Assembly (NCBI GenBank): GCA_029977045.1
Contig: JAPOLP010000006.1
Coordinates: 1 to 21,305 of the forward strand
DNA from: Planctomycetota bacterium
GTDB taxonomy: Bacteria > Planctomycetota > Planctomycetia > Planctomycetales > Planctomycetaceae
Direction of reading: 5' to 3'
DNA length: 21,305 bases
Shown here: positions 1 to 9,015 of the stretch, in pieces
Position numbering within the stretch: position 1 is the stretch's first letter
Layout: the number at the start of each line of letters is the position of its first letter
Program-made: the position numbers and the translations under genes
Notes under the pieces: model-generated
Databases searched by the model: none
Told to the model about the DNA's origin: nothing
The model's input: only the letters and a program-made list of their open reading frames with translations

Positions 1-58
1 GGCCGGGGACTCTCGACCGATTTGTTCGGCGGGTCAAGGCTCACTTCAAACCGACGAC

Positions 59-895
<837 letters not shown>

Positions 896-912
896 GAGGC
901 TCCCGGTCAGGC

Positions 913-1746
913 TTACCGATTCCACTCGCCAGAGAATACCTCGGTGGCGGGGCCAGTCATGTAGACCTCACCAGATTCAGCCCATTCGATTTCGAGGTCG
1001 CCGCCGCGGAGGTGCACCGTCACGCGACGCTCGTTGACACCCGCGAGAACACCGGCAACGACGGACGCACACGCGCCGGTGCCGCAGGCCAGCGTCTCGC
1101 CCGAGCCGCGTTCCCAGACCCGCATTCGAGTCTCGGTCGGTGAGAGCACCTGAATGAATTCGGCGTTGATCTTTCGTGGGAAGGCTTCGTGGACTTCGAC
1201 CTGCGGGCCGATGTTGAGCACCCAATCGTCGGTGACTTCGTCGACGAACGTGACCGCATGCGGGTTGCCCATCGAGACGCAGGTGACTTCAAGTGTCCGG
1301 TCGCCGATCTGGAGCGGAGCTTTGACCGGCGGGTCGCCGGGCAGCGTCGTCGGGATTTCGGCACTGGTCAGGATCGGCTGGTCCATGTTGACGCGGACGC
1401 GGTCGACCAGGCCGTTCGACGTTGAACACTGCAGCGTCAGGACGCCTCGTCCGGTTTCAATCTGCAGTTCGTCCTTCTTCGCGATCCCGTGGTCGTACAC
1501 AAACTTCGCAACACAACGAATCGCGTTGCCGCACATTTCGGATTCTGAACCGTCGGCGTTGAACATCCTCATGCGAGCGTCGCCGCGTTCGGACGGGCAG
1601 ATCAGGACGAGGCCATCACCGCCGACTCCGAAATGACGATCGCTGATCTGACGGGCAAGTTCCGGGACATCGCCGACTTCCACGGGCTCAAAGCAATTGA
1701 CATAAACGTAGTCATTGCCGGCACCGTGCATCTTCGTGATACGCAT
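913..1746 (-). CDS. dapF: Diaminopimelate epimerase
   Basis: Interconverts LL- and meso-2,6-diaminopimelate in the cytoplasm, the step that feeds lysine and peptidoglycan synthesis. The 277-residue protein has normal family length. It opens with MRITKMHGAGNDYVYV. The two catalytic cysteines are present: C72 in EMCGNAIRCVAKF and C221 in ETLACGTGACAS. The ATG at 1746 is chosen because it begins the conserved N-terminus; the frame stays open to 1818, but that adds a 24-residue polar stretch absent from the family. Histidine kinase lies 102 bp upstream and a PhyH dioxygenase 17 bp downstream, neither an obvious functional partner. In planctomycetes an intact dapF agrees with the present view that these bacteria make peptidoglycan. 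Confidence 0.97.
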   Translation of the reverse strand: MRITKMHGAGNDYVYVNCFEPVEVGDVPELARQISDRHFGVGGDGLVLICPSERGDARMRMFNADGSESEMCGNAIRCVAKFVYDHGIAKKDELQIETGRGVLTLQCSTSNGLVDRVRVNMDQPILTSAEIPTTLPGDPPVKAPLQIGDRTLEVTCVSMGNPHAVTFVDEVTDDWVLNIGPQVEVHEAFPRKINAEFIQVLSPTETRMRVWERGSGETLACGTGACASVVAGVLAGVNERRVTVHLRGGDLEIEWAESGEVYMTGPATEVFSGEWNR

Positions 1747-1848
1747 TCTCTGGTTTCCTGAGCCTGTTTGAGGTCGTGATTCGGGACGATCTTCGCGAAT
1801 GTCCGGGAAGGACTCCACCGAAACAGATCGAGTTCGCGCGGCGCTGAG

Positions 1849-3240
1849 TCAGCTTCCGGGGCGTGCAGGTGCCGGAAGGACGGCTTCAGGGACGGAGAGA
1901 CTGTGGTCGATGGCGGACTCCGGAGCCGAAACGTCGTCGTGTTCCCGAACACTGTCGCTGGTGACGAGTACAGAAAACGTTGTGCCTGCCGGGCTGGACT
2001 CGGTCAGCTCGATCCGACCGTTTGTGCCTCGCTCCAGGATCTGGCGACAGACAAACAGCCCGAGGCCCGTCCCCGTGTCCTTGGTCGTGAAGTAGGGCTC
2101 GAAGATCGTCGCCTGGTGGTCGGCTTTGATGCCGTGGCCGGTGTCGCGGACGGCGATGCGGACCCAACCGGATTCAAGACTCGTCACGATTTCGATCGTG
2201 CCGCCTTCCGGCGTCGCATCCATCGCGTTGAGAATCAGGTTCAGAAAGACCTGTACCAGCTCGTCGTGGACGACTCGAATGGTGGGGATGCCCTCGGCGT
2301 ATCTCGTCAGAATCCGTTTGCCTTTTCGCCGCTTGTAGTACTTGGCGATGCTGAGAGCAGATTCCACGATCTGGTGAATGTCGCACAGGCTTTCCTGCGT
2401 CGTCGCCGGGCGGCTGAAGTCGACGAGTTCCCGCAGCGTGCCCTGAATGCGGCGCAACTGGTCGCCGATCATGACGTACCGTTCGGACGTCTGCGGATTG
2501 TCGGTCTGCCGTTTGAGAATCTGGACGAGCGAGCTGATGGCCGCAAGCGGGTTGCCAACTTCGTGCGCGATGCCGGCAGCCAGCAGCCCGAACGCCGCCT
2601 GCTTTTCGTGCTGGACGAGCATCGCCTGCGATTCCCGCAGTTCCTGCGTTCGTTCCTGGATTGTCGTTTCGAGCTGCTCATTGACCTGCCGCAGTCGGTT
2701 GCTGGCTGTGCGCCCGAGGTTTGCCAGGCGAGTGCTCGCCCACGTCACCCAGCCCATCGATACTACCATGATCGTCCACGGGACAATCGACGACGTCGGC
2801 ACCGCCAGCAGCAGAATCGTGTAACCCGTCGCGTGAAACAGAAACGTCGCGTAGGTGATTTCCGAGGGATACCGGATCGCGCAAACCAGCAGCGACAGGA
2901 AGTAGTAGAACCGGAACGCGCTGTCCTGCCCGAAATCGAAGTAGCACAACAGGCCGATGAAGAACGCTTCGAGCAGCGAGACAGCGAGCGGCCAGTCGCT
3001 GAAGAAGACCTTACCGCGATGGCTCCACAACGTGTCGAGCGCGACGTACAGAACGCCGATACTCAGGATGAGATTCAGCACGGGCACGCTGCGCTGAGCG
3101 TACGCGTCTTCAGAATCCGTCCCCAGCAGGTTGACCAGCAGAAAACCGACGATCACTCCGAACCAGCGAATGCGGACCGTGATTGCCTCGGCATCGAGAT
3201 CGAAACGGTTCAGGCTGTTATCGGAAGTGGCGCGGGACAC
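1849..3240 (-). CDS. Membrane sensor histidine kinase (NtrB-like core)
   Basis: 463-residue two-component sensor kinase. The N-terminal ~175 residues contain about six hydrophobic segments with short loops (beginning near RWFGVIVGFLLVN, then VLNLILSIGVLYVAL, WPLAVSLLEAFFIGLL and three more), so the sensor is probably the membrane domain itself. A coiled-coil linker (VNEQLETTIQERTQELRE) leads to the HisKA box with phospho-acceptor H226 (AAGIAHEVGNPLAAIS). The ATPase domain shows the N box (NLILNAMDA, N338), G1 (DTGHGIK) and G2 (GTGLGLF). The C-terminal tail is Ala/Pro/Ser rich and low-complexity. GTG at 3240 is chosen for its GGAG at 5-nt spacing; a GTG at 3297 would add 19 residues without a clear ribosome site. 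No response regulator is in the window, so it is an orphan here. Confidence 0.93.
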   Translation of the reverse strand: MSRATSDNSLNRFDLDAEAITVRIRWFGVIVGFLLVNLLGTDSEDAYAQRSVPVLNLILSIGVLYVALDTLWSHRGKVFFSDWPLAVSLLEAFFIGLLCYFDFGQDSAFRFYYFLSLLVCAIRYPSEITYATFLFHATGYTILLLAVPTSSIVPWTIMVVSMGWVTWASTRLANLGRTASNRLRQVNEQLETTIQERTQELRESQAMLVQHEKQAAFGLLAAGIAHEVGNPLAAISSLVQILKRQTDNPQTSERYVMIGDQLRRIQGTLRELVDFSRPATTQESLCDIHQIVESALSIAKYYKRRKGKRILTRYAEGIPTIRVVHDELVQVFLNLILNAMDATPEGGTIEIVTSLESGWVRIAVRDTGHGIKADHQATIFEPYFTTKDTGTGLGLFVCRQILERGTNGRIELTESSPAGTTFSVLVTSDSVREHDDVSAPESAIDHSLSVPEAVLPAPARPGS

Positions 3241-3455
3241 GGAAGCTCCGGAGCGGCAATAAATCGAGAGGGCTGGACGATCGGAAGAGGCAAACACCAG
3301 AGCTGAACCGAGTTCGTCTTCGTGGTCAGAGCGGCAGGATCTAGACTGCCGGGCTCAGATTCCTTTGTAGCGGTTGAAGCCAGAGTTTTCATCGACCGGC
3401 GGAGTCTGAGCCGGCAGAGGATCGGCGGGCGGTTCGGAGTTGGGAGACTGCGCTC

Positions 3456-4919
3456 GTGTCACGAATGGAATCGAGAACGGCTGCTCCGGCAGTATCCGCG
3501 AAGGCGGCAGTGCCGGAAGAACTGCGACGGGTCGGCGAGATTTCTCTCGAGCAGCTGTCCGAACTGAAGCTGCTGGAAGCTCAGACGCTGGCTGACGAAG
3601 CTGGCCCCGGCGAGGCAATCGAAGCCCTGCAGGCGGCGCTGCGACAGTTTCCAAACTTCGTGGCGGGCTGGCAGCAGCTGGCGGAATGGTACGGATCGCT
3701 GGGAGACGGCACTGGACTGCTCGAAGCCACCGAACGACTGGCACGATTGAAGCCTGATGACTCGGCGTCGCTGTCGGCTTACGGTGACGCGCTGGCGAGA
3801 GCTGGCGAGCGTGCTCAGGCCGAGCAGAACTTTGCACTGGCGCTGCAGCTTGATGGGTCGTCGACGTTCGCCGGTTTCTGGCTGTTCGACCTGCTGTTCG
3901 CCGAGCAGCGGTTTGCGGATGCGGATCGAATTCTGGAACGGCTCCGCCAGCACGGAGTTGATGGCCCGTTCCTGTTTGGCCGCTAAGCTCAACTGGCTGC
4001 GGCGTCCGATGACAAGGAAGCCGCCAACGAAAAGCTGACTGCGATCTGCCAGTGCGAGGGCGACATCCGCTGGCCGCTTAACGCGGTGGCACAGGCACTC
4101 AGAAAAGCCGGCTGGCGGTTCGATGTGCGGGACGTTCTGGAAGCCGCGATGCAGCAGCCCGGTGTGAATCCAGAGGCTGGCTCGCTGTGGATGAGAGTCG
4201 TCGTTGCCGATGGAGGCCTGCCGACGGACATCGAACTGCGCGAGCTGGCGTCGCGCGACGCAGCGGGTCTGCAGGCGGTCGCGACACTCGGAGAAGCGCT
4301 GCTCGAAACAGGACACTCTCAACAGGCCATCGAATTCGTTCTGAGAAACCAGGCGTGGTTGCGTGAATCAACAGCGTTGTGGGGCATGGGTGGGTATGTC
4401 CTCGCGACCGAAACGCGGTATCGCGAGGCTGTTCACTGGATGACCGGCTGGCAGAAGCGTTCCGACATCGAAGCCTGGATGCTGTTCAATCTGGTCGAAG
4501 CTTTGCGAGCAACGGGCGACGACGCGACAGCCCACCAGGTCAGCGAACACGCTCTGACTCTGCCGCCGGACCACACGCACGATCTGCATCGTCTGTGGCT
4601 GGTGTTCGACCGACCGTTCGAGCAACCCGAGCTTCTCGAATACGCCGCAACTGCAATCTCGAAAGAGGGACTCTCGAACGGATCCGCATTTCTACACTCA
4701 CTCGTTGCGGCGATGTTTGATGCCGGCGTCGCTGGACATCGACAACTACCATTCGACGCGGTGCGAGCGAAACTCGAAGCCGCCGTCAGCAGGTACCGGG
4801 CTCAACTGAAACGCGAACCAGGACATCGCCGCGTGCTACGGAAAGCGATCCGCCAGATCTCAGCCTGCTACGACGGCTGGGCACCGAAGCTGTGGCGGCT
4901 GACGACCAGCCTGTACTGA
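3456..4919 (+). pseudogene. TPR-like protein gene interrupted by one in-frame TAA
   Basis: One reading frame runs from a GTG at 3456 (GGGAG 9 nt upstream; an ATG follows at 3465) to the stop at 4919, broken only by TAA at 3984-3986. The first part encodes 176 residues ending in GPFLFGR; the same frame continues directly after the TAA (AQLAAASDDKEAANEK) for about 310 residues. Both parts are Ala/Leu-rich helical repeats of TPR character, for example EAIEALQAALRQFPNFVAGWQQLAEWYG and AEQNFALALQLD. Without the stop the protein would be about 487 residues. A GTG at 4086 could start the second part but has no good ribosome site. No signal peptide or enzymatic motif is visible. The gene stands alone on the plus strand between minus-strand genes. 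It is either a young nonsense pseudogene or a base-call error; exact function is unknown. Confidence 0.75.
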
Positions 4920-4950
4920 TCCGCCGTCGCCAGCCTGCAACTGATCGAAA

Positions 4951-5466
4951 TCAGCCGCGGGCGGCGATGATTGCGAGCGACTCTTCCGTCGCTGTGCGGG
5001 CCTGGCGGGCTTTCAGGATGTTTTCGCGGAAAATATCCGGTCGAGAGATTCCACTGATCGTCAGCAGGACGTCGCCCTTTGCTCCCACCAGTGTCAGGTC
5101 GCCAGCGTGGTAGAACTCCTGCCCCGGCTGCACGGACAGCTCGACATCGTCGATATCGGTGAGAGCAACGCTGCGGTGCTGAGTGGCACCGATCACCGAC
5201 CAGACCTGCACCGACCGATTCGTCAGCGTGTACTTCACGCCGGTCAGCTTCTGCAGAACGTAGATGAGCGACCCCAGCGGTGCCAGCGGCAGAGCAAAGA
5301 TCAGGTACGACACCTTCACGCCCCAGATTTTCGACGGGATCGACTCGCAGAGCATCCCGATCAGGCGACCAACCCCCGTCGCGGCGATCGACGGATATCG
5401 CGACCGAATGTCGGTTTCAGAAGTCGAGCTGACGCCACAAATCGGCTGGGTTGCCAGAGTTGACAT
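4951..5466 (-). CDS. Small membrane protein with bacterial PH-like domain
   Basis: 171-residue protein. One hydrophobic segment at about residues 53-71 (SYLIFALPLAPLGSLIYVL) is followed by a beta-rich domain, roughly residues 77-155. This domain has the pattern of bacterial PH-like (bPH/YdbS-type) domains: KYTLTNRSVQVWS, then ALTDIDDVELSVQPGQ, LTLVGAKGDVLLTISGIS, and a closing helix RPDIFRENILKARQAR. Such domains usually sit on the cytoplasmic membrane face; function is generally unknown. The first 50 residues are polar and unrecognised. The gene converges with the TPR gene, with only 31 bp between stops and no clear hairpin there. Family assignment rests on pattern reading, not a profile search. 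Confidence 0.75.
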   Translation of the reverse strand: MSTLATQPICGVSSTSETDIRSRYPSIAATGVGRLIGMLCESIPSKIWGVKVSYLIFALPLAPLGSLIYVLQKLTGVKYTLTNRSVQVWSVIGATQHRSVALTDIDDVELSVQPGQEFYHAGDLTLVGAKGDVLLTISGISRPDIFRENILKARQARTATEESLAIIAARG

Positions 5467-5632
5467 ATTCAGAGATCCATTGAAAACGCAGGCGCGCGGT
5501 TCGACCGCCAGTTTCGGCAGTCTTTCGAGCCGGGGACGCTATCAAACCCCCGATTCCGATTCCAGTAAGCCGCAACACCTACCAGACGTGTTCCCAGCCG
5601 CCGGAGCTGGATTTCCCAAAGGTTTCCAGATG

Positions 5633-5823
5633 TAGCGGAAGGGCGCGAGCCCAATGGTCCCCGAGTTGTCATCAGCCGCCGAGCGTTAGCTCGCGGTTTT
5701 CCGGATGATCAAGAACTGGACGCTAACGCGTGCCGGCTGATGACAACTCGGGGGACATTGGGCGCAAGCCCTCCGGTGTCGTCGATCGAGCATTTTGACC
5801 GGACGGCTCGCGCCGTTCCGCTA
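5633..5823. repeat. Large imperfect inverted repeat (REP-like) filling the 5467-5820 gap
   Basis: This gap has no credible gene. Positions 5467-5632 show nothing recognisable. The left arm (5633-5690) matches the right side in reverse complement in two blocks. The inner block (5721-5771) shares an uninterrupted 19-base core, GGCTGATGACAACTCGGGG. The outer block (5805-5823) matches 5633-5651 at 18 of 19 positions. About 33 bp is inserted between the right-hand blocks. The left arm also contains a small internal hairpin (CGAGC-GTTA-GCTCG). The right end coincides with the TAG stop of the minus-strand gene 5821-6483. The structure resembles REP/BIME-like intergenic repeats; being dispersed in the genome is an inference, as only one locus is visible. 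Confidence 0.8.
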
Positions 5824-6483
5824 ACTGCTCCGCAGTTCCAGCGTTTCCCAGAGACTTGGGTCCGAAACGTACGGAAACGCCGAGTCGACAGTCAGGCTGA
5901 CCTCACCGAGTTCCGAGTCACGCAGCACCCAGAAGAAGCCGATCTGCGGGCTGTCCTCCGGATCAAACCCGTTCAGCGTTTCCGCCGGCAGCCAGAATTC
6001 AAGCCGGTAGCCGTCCTTCAACGTCTCCATGACCGCTCTAAACGAATCAGGTGGAGACAGCGGAGCGTCCTCACCGGCACGCGGCACGGGCAGCTGCCGG
6101 ACCAGGGGCTTTAGTCCGTCGTCGCCTCCGCCGCTCGGCAACACGCAGAACTGATGACAGAGCCGGTTCGCCCGGTGAATCGTCCTCGCACTGCGGGTGT
6201 GGATCCACAACTGAAAACCGTCGGTCTCGTCCGGTCGGTCCGGATTCGACACCGGCGGATGCTGCTTGCCCCGTACTTCCACTGAAAAGCCGAGACCGTT
6301 CTCGTTCCACGCCGCAAAGACGCTCACTGGCGAAACTTCCGAGCCGAATTTCGTTCCCGGTCGGAACAAACGGTGCTCGTCACCGAGGCCCAGCAAATGC
6401 TTGCCACGCCGGGGAATCCCCTCGGCATGAGGCACCGGAAAGGCGAACCGAAAAGCAAACGACGGCGGAATGATCTGATTCAT
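5821..6483 (-). CDS. CBM9/DOMON-like beta-sandwich protein
   Basis: 220-residue protein without a signal peptide or TM segment. Its pattern resembles the CBM9-like/DOMON-like beta-sandwich proteins common in planctomycetes: FAAWNENGLGFSVEVRGK, then DETDGFQLWIHTR, then GYRLEFWLPAETLNGFDPEDSPQIGFFWVLRD, closing with DPSLWETLELRSS. In such proteins this fold binds sugars or, in some DOMON proteins, heme; neither is demonstrated here. The ATG at 6483 lies 23 bp after the stop of the enolase-superfamily gene, so they are probably cotranscribed and the two may share a carbohydrate-related pathway. The stop codon lies inside the end of the adjacent palindromic repeat. Fold assignment is by pattern only. 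Confidence 0.65.
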   Translation of the reverse strand: MNQIIPPSFAFRFAFPVPHAEGIPRRGKHLLGLGDEHRLFRPGTKFGSEVSPVSVFAAWNENGLGFSVEVRGKQHPPVSNPDRPDETDGFQLWIHTRSARTIHRANRLCHQFCVLPSGGGDDGLKPLVRQLPVPRAGEDAPLSPPDSFRAVMETLKDGYRLEFWLPAETLNGFDPEDSPQIGFFWVLRDSELGEVSLTVDSAFPYVSDPSLWETLELRSS

Positions 6484-6506
6484 GTCGGAAGCTTAATCAG
6501 AAACGC

Positions 6507-7898
6507 CTACGCGTCGATCAGAACGGGCCCCTTGCGGGCTCGCGTGTAAAGCTCGCGCCATTCGGGCGAGCCGTCGTCGGGCTTCAGCTTCGTGAACACG
6601 CCGCGTTCGAAGTACGGAATGTGGCCGCGCTGGCCGGCAGTCAGCATGAAGTTCACCTTGCCGTTGTTGGCGATGTACATCTTCCGCCCGTTCGGCCAGG
6701 TCGTTTCGATCAGCCGTTCCGGTTCTGGCCGACGAGGTGGCTTCGGGACTTTCAACTTCTCGACGACCGCCCAGTCGATCTCGCAACCAAGCCCCGGTCC
6801 CTGCGGAATATCCGAGTAGCCCTCTTTAACGACGATCGGCTGCGTCGTCAGCTGGTGCGTGTAGAGCTGGTGACAGTTCACGGCGGGCCACTGCGCGTGA
6901 CTCGAAATCGCGCCGAAGTGCTTCGACCAGGTCGCGGTGATATCGGTCCCAACCATCTGCAGCCAGAACTTCATGTCGGCCATCGCCGCAACAGTCCCCT
7001 GGCTTTTGACGCGGCTCGCCCCGCCGCCAATCACGAAGCCGTCGCAGACTTCCTGCCGGACCGCGACGACGGGTGGCGGGCTGCCAAAGTGCATGGCGAC
7101 CGGGACATTCGGCGTCGCCTTGCGAATCGCCTGGTTGCCGGGGACATCCGTCTGAAAGATCGGCGTCTCCCAGATGGCGATCTGCGGATACTTCGCAGCC
7201 AGTTCTTTGAGAATCGGAATGCCTCGTTCAGTGTCCAGCAGCGTGTCGTTGAAGTCGAGCGCGATGTGAAACTCTCGCGGCACGGCTTTCGAGGTCTGCT
7301 CGCACATTTCCCAGACGTCGAACCACGGGCGGCCTTTCGTTTTGTAGGCCAGATATCCCTGCCGGAAAGCCTCGGCACATTCGGCGGCCATGTCTTCCGG
7401 CGAGGTATCGATGTTCCACCAGGCAAGCGGCGTTCGATCGTTGACCTGCGTCCCCAGCAATGCGTACGCGGGAACACCGCAGGCCTTGCCGACGGCATCA
7501 AACAGAGCCATCTGCAGCCCGGCGCCCAGCTCGTCGTCCCACATCAGCTCGACAGCGTTCTTCCCCTGAGCCCGTGCGACATCGCCATCACTGGTCGCTC
7601 CCCAGGTGTAATAGAGCAGCGTCTCGCCATGCCCAACGTGCCCGGACTTCAGCGTGACCGAGCAGATTTCCGAGTACATCCAGTGTGGAATCTCGCGCGA
7701 CATGTTCCGATGCGGAACCGCTCGAAACGGCACCTTGACCGTGACTCGATCGATCTTCGCGATCTCAAACGACCGGTTCGGCTCCGGAGCGGCAGCCGCT
7801 TTCGGCAGCATGTCGAGCACGTCGCTGAGCGCGAATCCGGCACCAGCAGCCAGGCCGGATTTCAGCAGGCGACGGCGTAATAGCATTTCCCTCTGCAT
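6507..7898 (-). CDS. Exported mandelate racemase/enolase-superfamily protein
   Basis: 463-residue protein that starts with a Tat-like signal (RRRLLKSGLAAGAGFALS), unusual for this normally cytoplasmic superfamily but frequent in planctomycetes. It has an N-terminal capping domain followed by a TIM-barrel. Visible elements are the K186-x-K188 pair (YKTKG), metal ligand D215 in ALDFND and E244 in IWETPI. The third carboxylate expected near residue 270 is not evident; the segment reads VAMHFGSPPP, with H270 at about that place. H327 (SKHFG) could be a second catalytic base. A dehydratase or racemase acting on an acid sugar is the usual role, but the altered ligand set makes that uncertain. The ATG at 7898 has AGGA at 7-nt spacing. 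It lies downstream of a TlpA-like gene and a long hairpin, and upstream of a CBM9-like gene. Confidence 0.88.
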   Translation of the reverse strand: MQREMLLRRRLLKSGLAAGAGFALSDVLDMLPKAAAAPEPNRSFEIAKIDRVTVKVPFRAVPHRNMSREIPHWMYSEICSVTLKSGHVGHGETLLYYTWGATSDGDVARAQGKNAVELMWDDELGAGLQMALFDAVGKACGVPAYALLGTQVNDRTPLAWWNIDTSPEDMAAECAEAFRQGYLAYKTKGRPWFDVWEMCEQTSKAVPREFHIALDFNDTLLDTERGIPILKELAAKYPQIAIWETPIFQTDVPGNQAIRKATPNVPVAMHFGSPPPVVAVRQEVCDGFVIGGGASRVKSQGTVAAMADMKFWLQMVGTDITATWSKHFGAISSHAQWPAVNCHQLYTHQLTTQPIVVKEGYSDIPQGPGLGCEIDWAVVEKLKVPKPPRRPEPERLIETTWPNGRKMYIANNGKVNFMLTAGQRGHIPYFERGVFTKLKPDDGSPEWRELYTRARKGPVLIDA

Positions 7899-7922
7899 TG
7901 CGGTGTCCTTTCAAGTTGCGTT

Positions 7923-8007
7923 GTTTGACCCGCAGCCGAAGGCGCAGGCGTTTCAGGTTCGTTCGTGCTACTTGCGAAACGCCTGCGCCTTCGGCTGCGG
8001 GTCAAAC
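7923..8007. repeat. Perfect 32-bp inverted repeat with 21-nt loop
   Basis: Positions 7923-7954 and 7976-8007 are exact reverse complements over 32 bp, separated by 7955-7975. The arm begins GTTTGACCCGCAGCCGAAGG on the plus strand. The element starts 4 bp after the stop of the TlpA-like gene (8012) and ends 24 bp before the start of the enolase-superfamily gene (7898), both minus strand. It could end or weaken transcription or protect the upstream 3' end. No T-run follows it on the minus strand, so it is not a canonical intrinsic terminator. Perfect identity between arms suggests a recent or conserved repeat element. Confidence 0.93.
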
Positions 8008-8011
8008 GAGT

Positions 8012-8977
8012 TCATTCGCCTGCCAGCAGTTTCTCGATCGTCTGCTGCAGGTCACGGCCCCGGACGTCGAACTGAGCAACGTTGCCGTCAGTGCCGACGA
8101 TCATCAGAGTCGGGATCGTGCGAACGAGATACTTCTCCCGCAGCGCGGCAACGTCTGCCTCGTTGACGATCTGCCGCCAGGACATCTGCTGTCGCTGAGC
8201 GAACGCTTCGACGAGCGACTGGTCTCCATCAAGGCTGACACCGATGATCTCGAAGCCGCGCTCGCGATGCTTCTCGTATAGCCGGCGAATGTTCGGCAGC
8301 TCTTCGATGCACGGCGGACAGTTCGTCGCCCAGAAGTCGATCAGCACGACCTTACCGCTCAACGATGACAGATCGACCGTCTCGCCGGCTGTGTCCGGCA
8401 CGTTGATTTCCGGAGCCGGCTTCTCAATGAGGTCGATCTTGGCAGTCAGGTTGTCACACACGCCGCGGACGTCAGCGTTCAGAAAGAAGCGGTTGGCGAT
8501 CTGTGAGTAAACCTCACGAGCGGCGTCGAAGTCGCGAGCCATGCGAAGCTGCGTCGCGAACTGCCGACCGAAGTCGATCATCGGTCCGCCGCTGCTCAAC
8601 CGAGCGAACCGCAGCAATCCGGCGAACTCCTGAACCGCTTCGTCGCCCTTCCCGGCCTTGGCCAGCCCGACGATGCGGACCTGCTGCGCCAGAGTCTTGA
8701 GCGGTTCCATGACCATCGGCTCGGCCAGAACCGCGTCGGCATGCGCGACCGCTTCAGCTTCGAGCCCATTCTCCAGAGCGGCCATCAGCAGCCACTGTCG
8801 AGCGGCAAACGTGTCCGCCGCGTCGGGATTGTCGGCGACGTACTGCGTGATCCGCTCGAAAGTCCGCCGCTGCTCCGCCGCAAGGATCCCTTCAAACGTC
8901 GCTGGCTCATCAGCAGCAAGGGCAAGCCCGCGAGCGGACAGCAGGATCGCAAAGACACTCAGATAAACTCGTGACAT
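8012..8977 (-). CDS. TlpA-like thiol-disulfide oxidoreductase with helical N-terminal domain
   Basis: 321-residue exported protein. A signal peptide (VYLSVFAILLSARGLALAA) is followed by an alpha-helical, repeat-like domain of about 160 residues. The C-terminal TlpA/AhpC-TSA thioredoxin domain spans about residues 186-320. The redox pair is C220-P-P-C223 (FWATNCPPC), with the cis-proline at P289 in TIPTL. Such proteins reduce or rearrange disulfides outside the cytoplasm, sometimes for cytochrome c maturation; the latter would suit the heme proteins in this window but is only inference. The ATG at 8977 precedes the signal peptide; a GAGG lies 12-13 nt upstream, a long spacing. The gene stands between an unknown membrane-anchored protein and a long hairpin. 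Confidence 0.92.
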   Translation of the reverse strand: MSRVYLSVFAILLSARGLALAADEPATFEGILAAEQRRTFERITQYVADNPDAADTFAARQWLLMAALENGLEAEAVAHADAVLAEPMVMEPLKTLAQQVRIVGLAKAGKGDEAVQEFAGLLRFARLSSGGPMIDFGRQFATQLRMARDFDAAREVYSQIANRFFLNADVRGVCDNLTAKIDLIEKPAPEINVPDTAGETVDLSSLSGKVVLIDFWATNCPPCIEELPNIRRLYEKHRERGFEIIGVSLDGDQSLVEAFAQRQQMSWRQIVNEADVAALREKYLVRTIPTLMIVGTDGNVAQFDVRGRDLQQTIEKLLAGE

Positions 8978-9015
8978 TTCAGGCTCAGCCTCTTGAGGTG
9001 GGATTGTCGGGCGGT

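Noticed and set aside
1..58. Stretch downstream of the PhyH gene at the window edge
   Set aside because: No gene end, hairpin or repeat could be supported.
1903..3306. 467-codon open frame antisense to the histidine kinase
   Set aside because: The opposite strand has all kinase motifs in order; the antisense product is Arg/Asp/Val-rich without any motif, as expected from GC-rich codon bias.
3332..3351. Short hairpin CGGCAG-8 nt-CTGCCG in the divergent region upstream of the TPR and kinase genes
   Set aside because: A 6-bp stem is too short to call an operator without further copies.
3984..3986. Stop-codon recoding (selenocysteine, pyrrolysine or programmed readthrough)
   Set aside because: The codon is TAA, not TGA or TAG, and no supporting structure follows.
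3459..4322. 287-codon minus-strand frame that crosses the TAA in the TPR gene uninterrupted
   Set aside because: Considered as the true gene, but its product is low-quality (Arg/Gln-rich, no motif), whereas the plus frame shows repeated TPR-like helices.
5469..6114. Two small open frames (5469-5672 minus and 5740-6114 plus) that both begin MTTRG
   Set aside because: The shared start comes from the two arms of the inverted repeat; neither encodes a credible protein.
6621..7880. 419-codon open frame antisense to the enolase-superfamily gene
   Set aside because: No recognisable domain and no ribosome site; the minus strand holds a clear family member.
7923..8007. Canonical intrinsic terminator
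   Set aside because: No T-run after the stem on the minus strand, and the stem is much longer than usual.
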